This document shows, piece by piece, positions 21,519 through 22,254 of a stretch of DNA of 22,254 nt; within the stretch, counting starts at the first letter, position 1, and each line of letters starts with the position of its first letter. This DNA is from a virus. Both the position numbers and the translations under genes were made by a program. The stretch is from positions 1 to 22,254 of the IMG/VR virus record IMGVR_UViG_3300027123_000198. The stretch is one strand, 5' to 3'. The notes beneath the pieces were generated by a model that was not told the origin of the DNA, made no database searches, and worked only from the letters and a program-made list of their open reading frames with translations.

Positions 21519-21837
21519 AATAGCTAAAAAGATGAAATGGATGATGGATTATCATAAAATACCTTCGGATGCCAACCCAAAAGATTCATGGGATACCCAT
21601 TATTCAAAATTGAAAGCCCAACATGATCATGAATTGGAAAATACACCAGAAGGTGAAAAACCAATTAAAATAAATCCGGGAGATTGGGTGTCTATCAGCA
21701 AACGTTATGCAATTGATCATGGAAAGGATAATTTAGGTGGAAATTACAAAATAATTTCAAAAACCGTTCCTGCAAAACATTTGCACACTGATGGAAATAG
21801 TTTTGCAGAATGGGGATACAATCCAGAAGAAAAATAA
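21508..21837 (+). CDS. ADP-ribosyltransferase-like protein, C-terminal part (in +1 frame)
   Basis: It overlaps the upstream frame by 11 bases; the only nearby start is a GTG at 21508 with no ribosome site, so separate translation is unlikely. The 109 residues contain KINPGDWVSISKRYAIDHG (54-72), where SIS (62-64) fits the S-x-S strand of ADP-ribosyltransferases, then KIISKTVPAKHLHTDGNSFAEWGYNPE (81-107) with the candidate catalytic Glu101. With the R-strand upstream this gives the R / S-x-S / E order of the family. Position 99, two before the Glu, is Phe, so the E-x-E of arginine-specific enzymes is lacking. Together the two parts would make a protein of about 306 residues. Confidence 0.65.
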   Translation: MPGKIAKKMKWMMDYHKIPSDANPKDSWDTHYSKLKAQHDHELENTPEGEKPIKINPGDWVSISKRYAIDHGKDNLGGNYKIISKTVPAKHLHTDGNSFAEWGYNPEEK

Positions 21838-21838
21838 A

Positions 21839-22045
21839 TTAGATAATTTCGAGGGGAAGAACATATTCTTCAAATAACGAATCATCTTCTACAGATTCAT
21901 ACACATGACCATTTGATCTTGCATATATGAATGATGGATATTGAAGTTGGAAATCATCGGGTACTTGATACCCGATGTGCCTTAGATTATCAATAACCAA
22001 GTCTGCATAACATTGTGTGCCGCAATAAACTTTAATATTTTTCAT
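21839..22045 (-). CDS. Hypothetical small protein
   Basis: Unrecognised 68-residue protein starting MKNIKVYCGTQCYADLVIDNLRHIGYQ. The opening strand followed by CGTQCYAD and a helix looks like a small alpha/beta fold with two close Cys residues; the end is acidic and hydrophobic (EDDSLFEEYVLPLEII). It overlaps the end of the upstream gene by 14 bases; AAGGA lies 12 bases from the ATG, further than usual, so coupling to the upstream gene is likely. It converges on the ADP-ribosyltransferase-like gene with one base between the stops and no terminator. Confidence 0.65.
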   Translation of the reverse strand: MKNIKVYCGTQCYADLVIDNLRHIGYQVPDDFQLQYPSFIYARSNGHVYESVEDDSLFEEYVLPLEII

Positions 22046-22253
22046 TTGATTTCACAATCCTTAACTTAAAAGCAATTACGTTGGGAGAACACATTGGTTG
22101 TACACCACAAATACTATGTGAAATTAAACTAGGATGTATTCTCTTTAATTCTGGAAAATAATTTTCATTGGTGATATATTCAAGTTTATTTTCTAACAGT
22201 TGCAGAAGGGATTCTAATGTTTCACAATAGGTGATACAATCATAAAACTTTTC
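22032..22253 (-). CDS. Partial hypothetical protein, 5' end outside the window
   Basis: On the minus strand a frame is open from the window edge to a TAA at 22034-22032, giving the last 73 residues of an unknown protein. It opens with a helix (FYDCITYCETLESLLQLLENKLEYI), continues with a Pro/His/Cys segment (ELKRIHPSLISHSICGVQP) and ends MCSPNVIAFKLRIVKSNEKY. Codon use and the overlap with the next start (14 bases) are as expected for a real gene in the same operon. No motif recognised. Confidence 0.6.
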   Translation of the reverse strand, partial: EKFYDCITYCETLESLLQLLENKLEYITNENYFPELKRIHPSLISHSICGVQPMCSPNVIAFKLRIVKSNEKY

Positions 22254-22254
22254 T

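Overview
This window is a densely packed piece of a T4-superfamily myovirus (contractile-tailed phage) genome, not host chromosome. Recognisable T4-type proteins are the tail sheath (gp18), DNA primase (gp61), class I ribonucleotide reductase (NrdB, NrdA), baseplate wedge gp53, a gp27-like hub, the gp5-like spike, and the neck proteins gp13 and gp14. The DNA is AT-rich. Most genes have clear Shine-Dalgarno sites, and three near-consensus sigma70 promoters are visible, so the host is probably a proteobacterium or similar Gram-negative. Gly-Ser-Gly-Tyr repeat cassettes, which I associate with T4-like phages of aquatic bacteria, hint at an aquatic source. The gene order is shuffled relative to T4, so this is a distant relative.

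Layout: (1) 1-4080, plus strand: the end of a GSGY-repeat protein, then a 1188-residue sheath with a two-domain Ig-like N-terminal extension and an internal GSGY repeat block, closed by a strong terminator. (2) 4118-5158, minus strand: three small unknown genes behind a consensus early promoter. (3) 5164-9692, plus strand: a divergent early promoter drives a ClpP-like protease, primase, nrdB and nrdA, ending at a terminator. (4) 9733-11822: one small plus-strand gene, then a minus-strand operon (HAD hydrolase, ADP-ribosylglycohydrolase, small unknown gene) behind a perfect TTGACA-17-TATAAT promoter. (5) 11836-16393, plus strand: late baseplate block (gp53, hub, a 50-residue zinc-ribbon protein, lysozyme-less spike) and a 500-residue unknown protein. 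(6) 16389-17419, minus strand: an unknown gene and a dNMP-kinase-like protein with a ruined P-loop. (7) 17525-20837, minus strand: neck block with gp13 and gp14 separated by four small genes, two of which encode membrane/coiled-coil proteins. (8) 20919-21837, plus strand: an ADP-ribosyltransferase-like gene split by a +1 frameshift. (9) 21839 to the end, minus strand: two small unknown genes, the last cut by the window edge.

How it fits together: sigma70-type promoters precede the nucleotide/replication and accessory genes, as expected for early expression. A different AT-rich motif (TTAAATAT and variants) recurs just upstream of structural genes and is a candidate late promoter. The most interesting points are: a sheath gene that appears able to make both an Ig-extended and a normal-length product from one reading frame; a possible ADP-ribosylation writer and eraser in one genome, the eraser early and paired with a HAD phosphatase, the writer behind a late-type motif; and two late proteins whose N-termini resemble T4 capsid-targeting peptides. 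No tRNA, CRISPR, insertion sequence or integrase was seen. No stretch over 300 bases lacks a gene; the longest gaps are about 110-155 bases and are described below.
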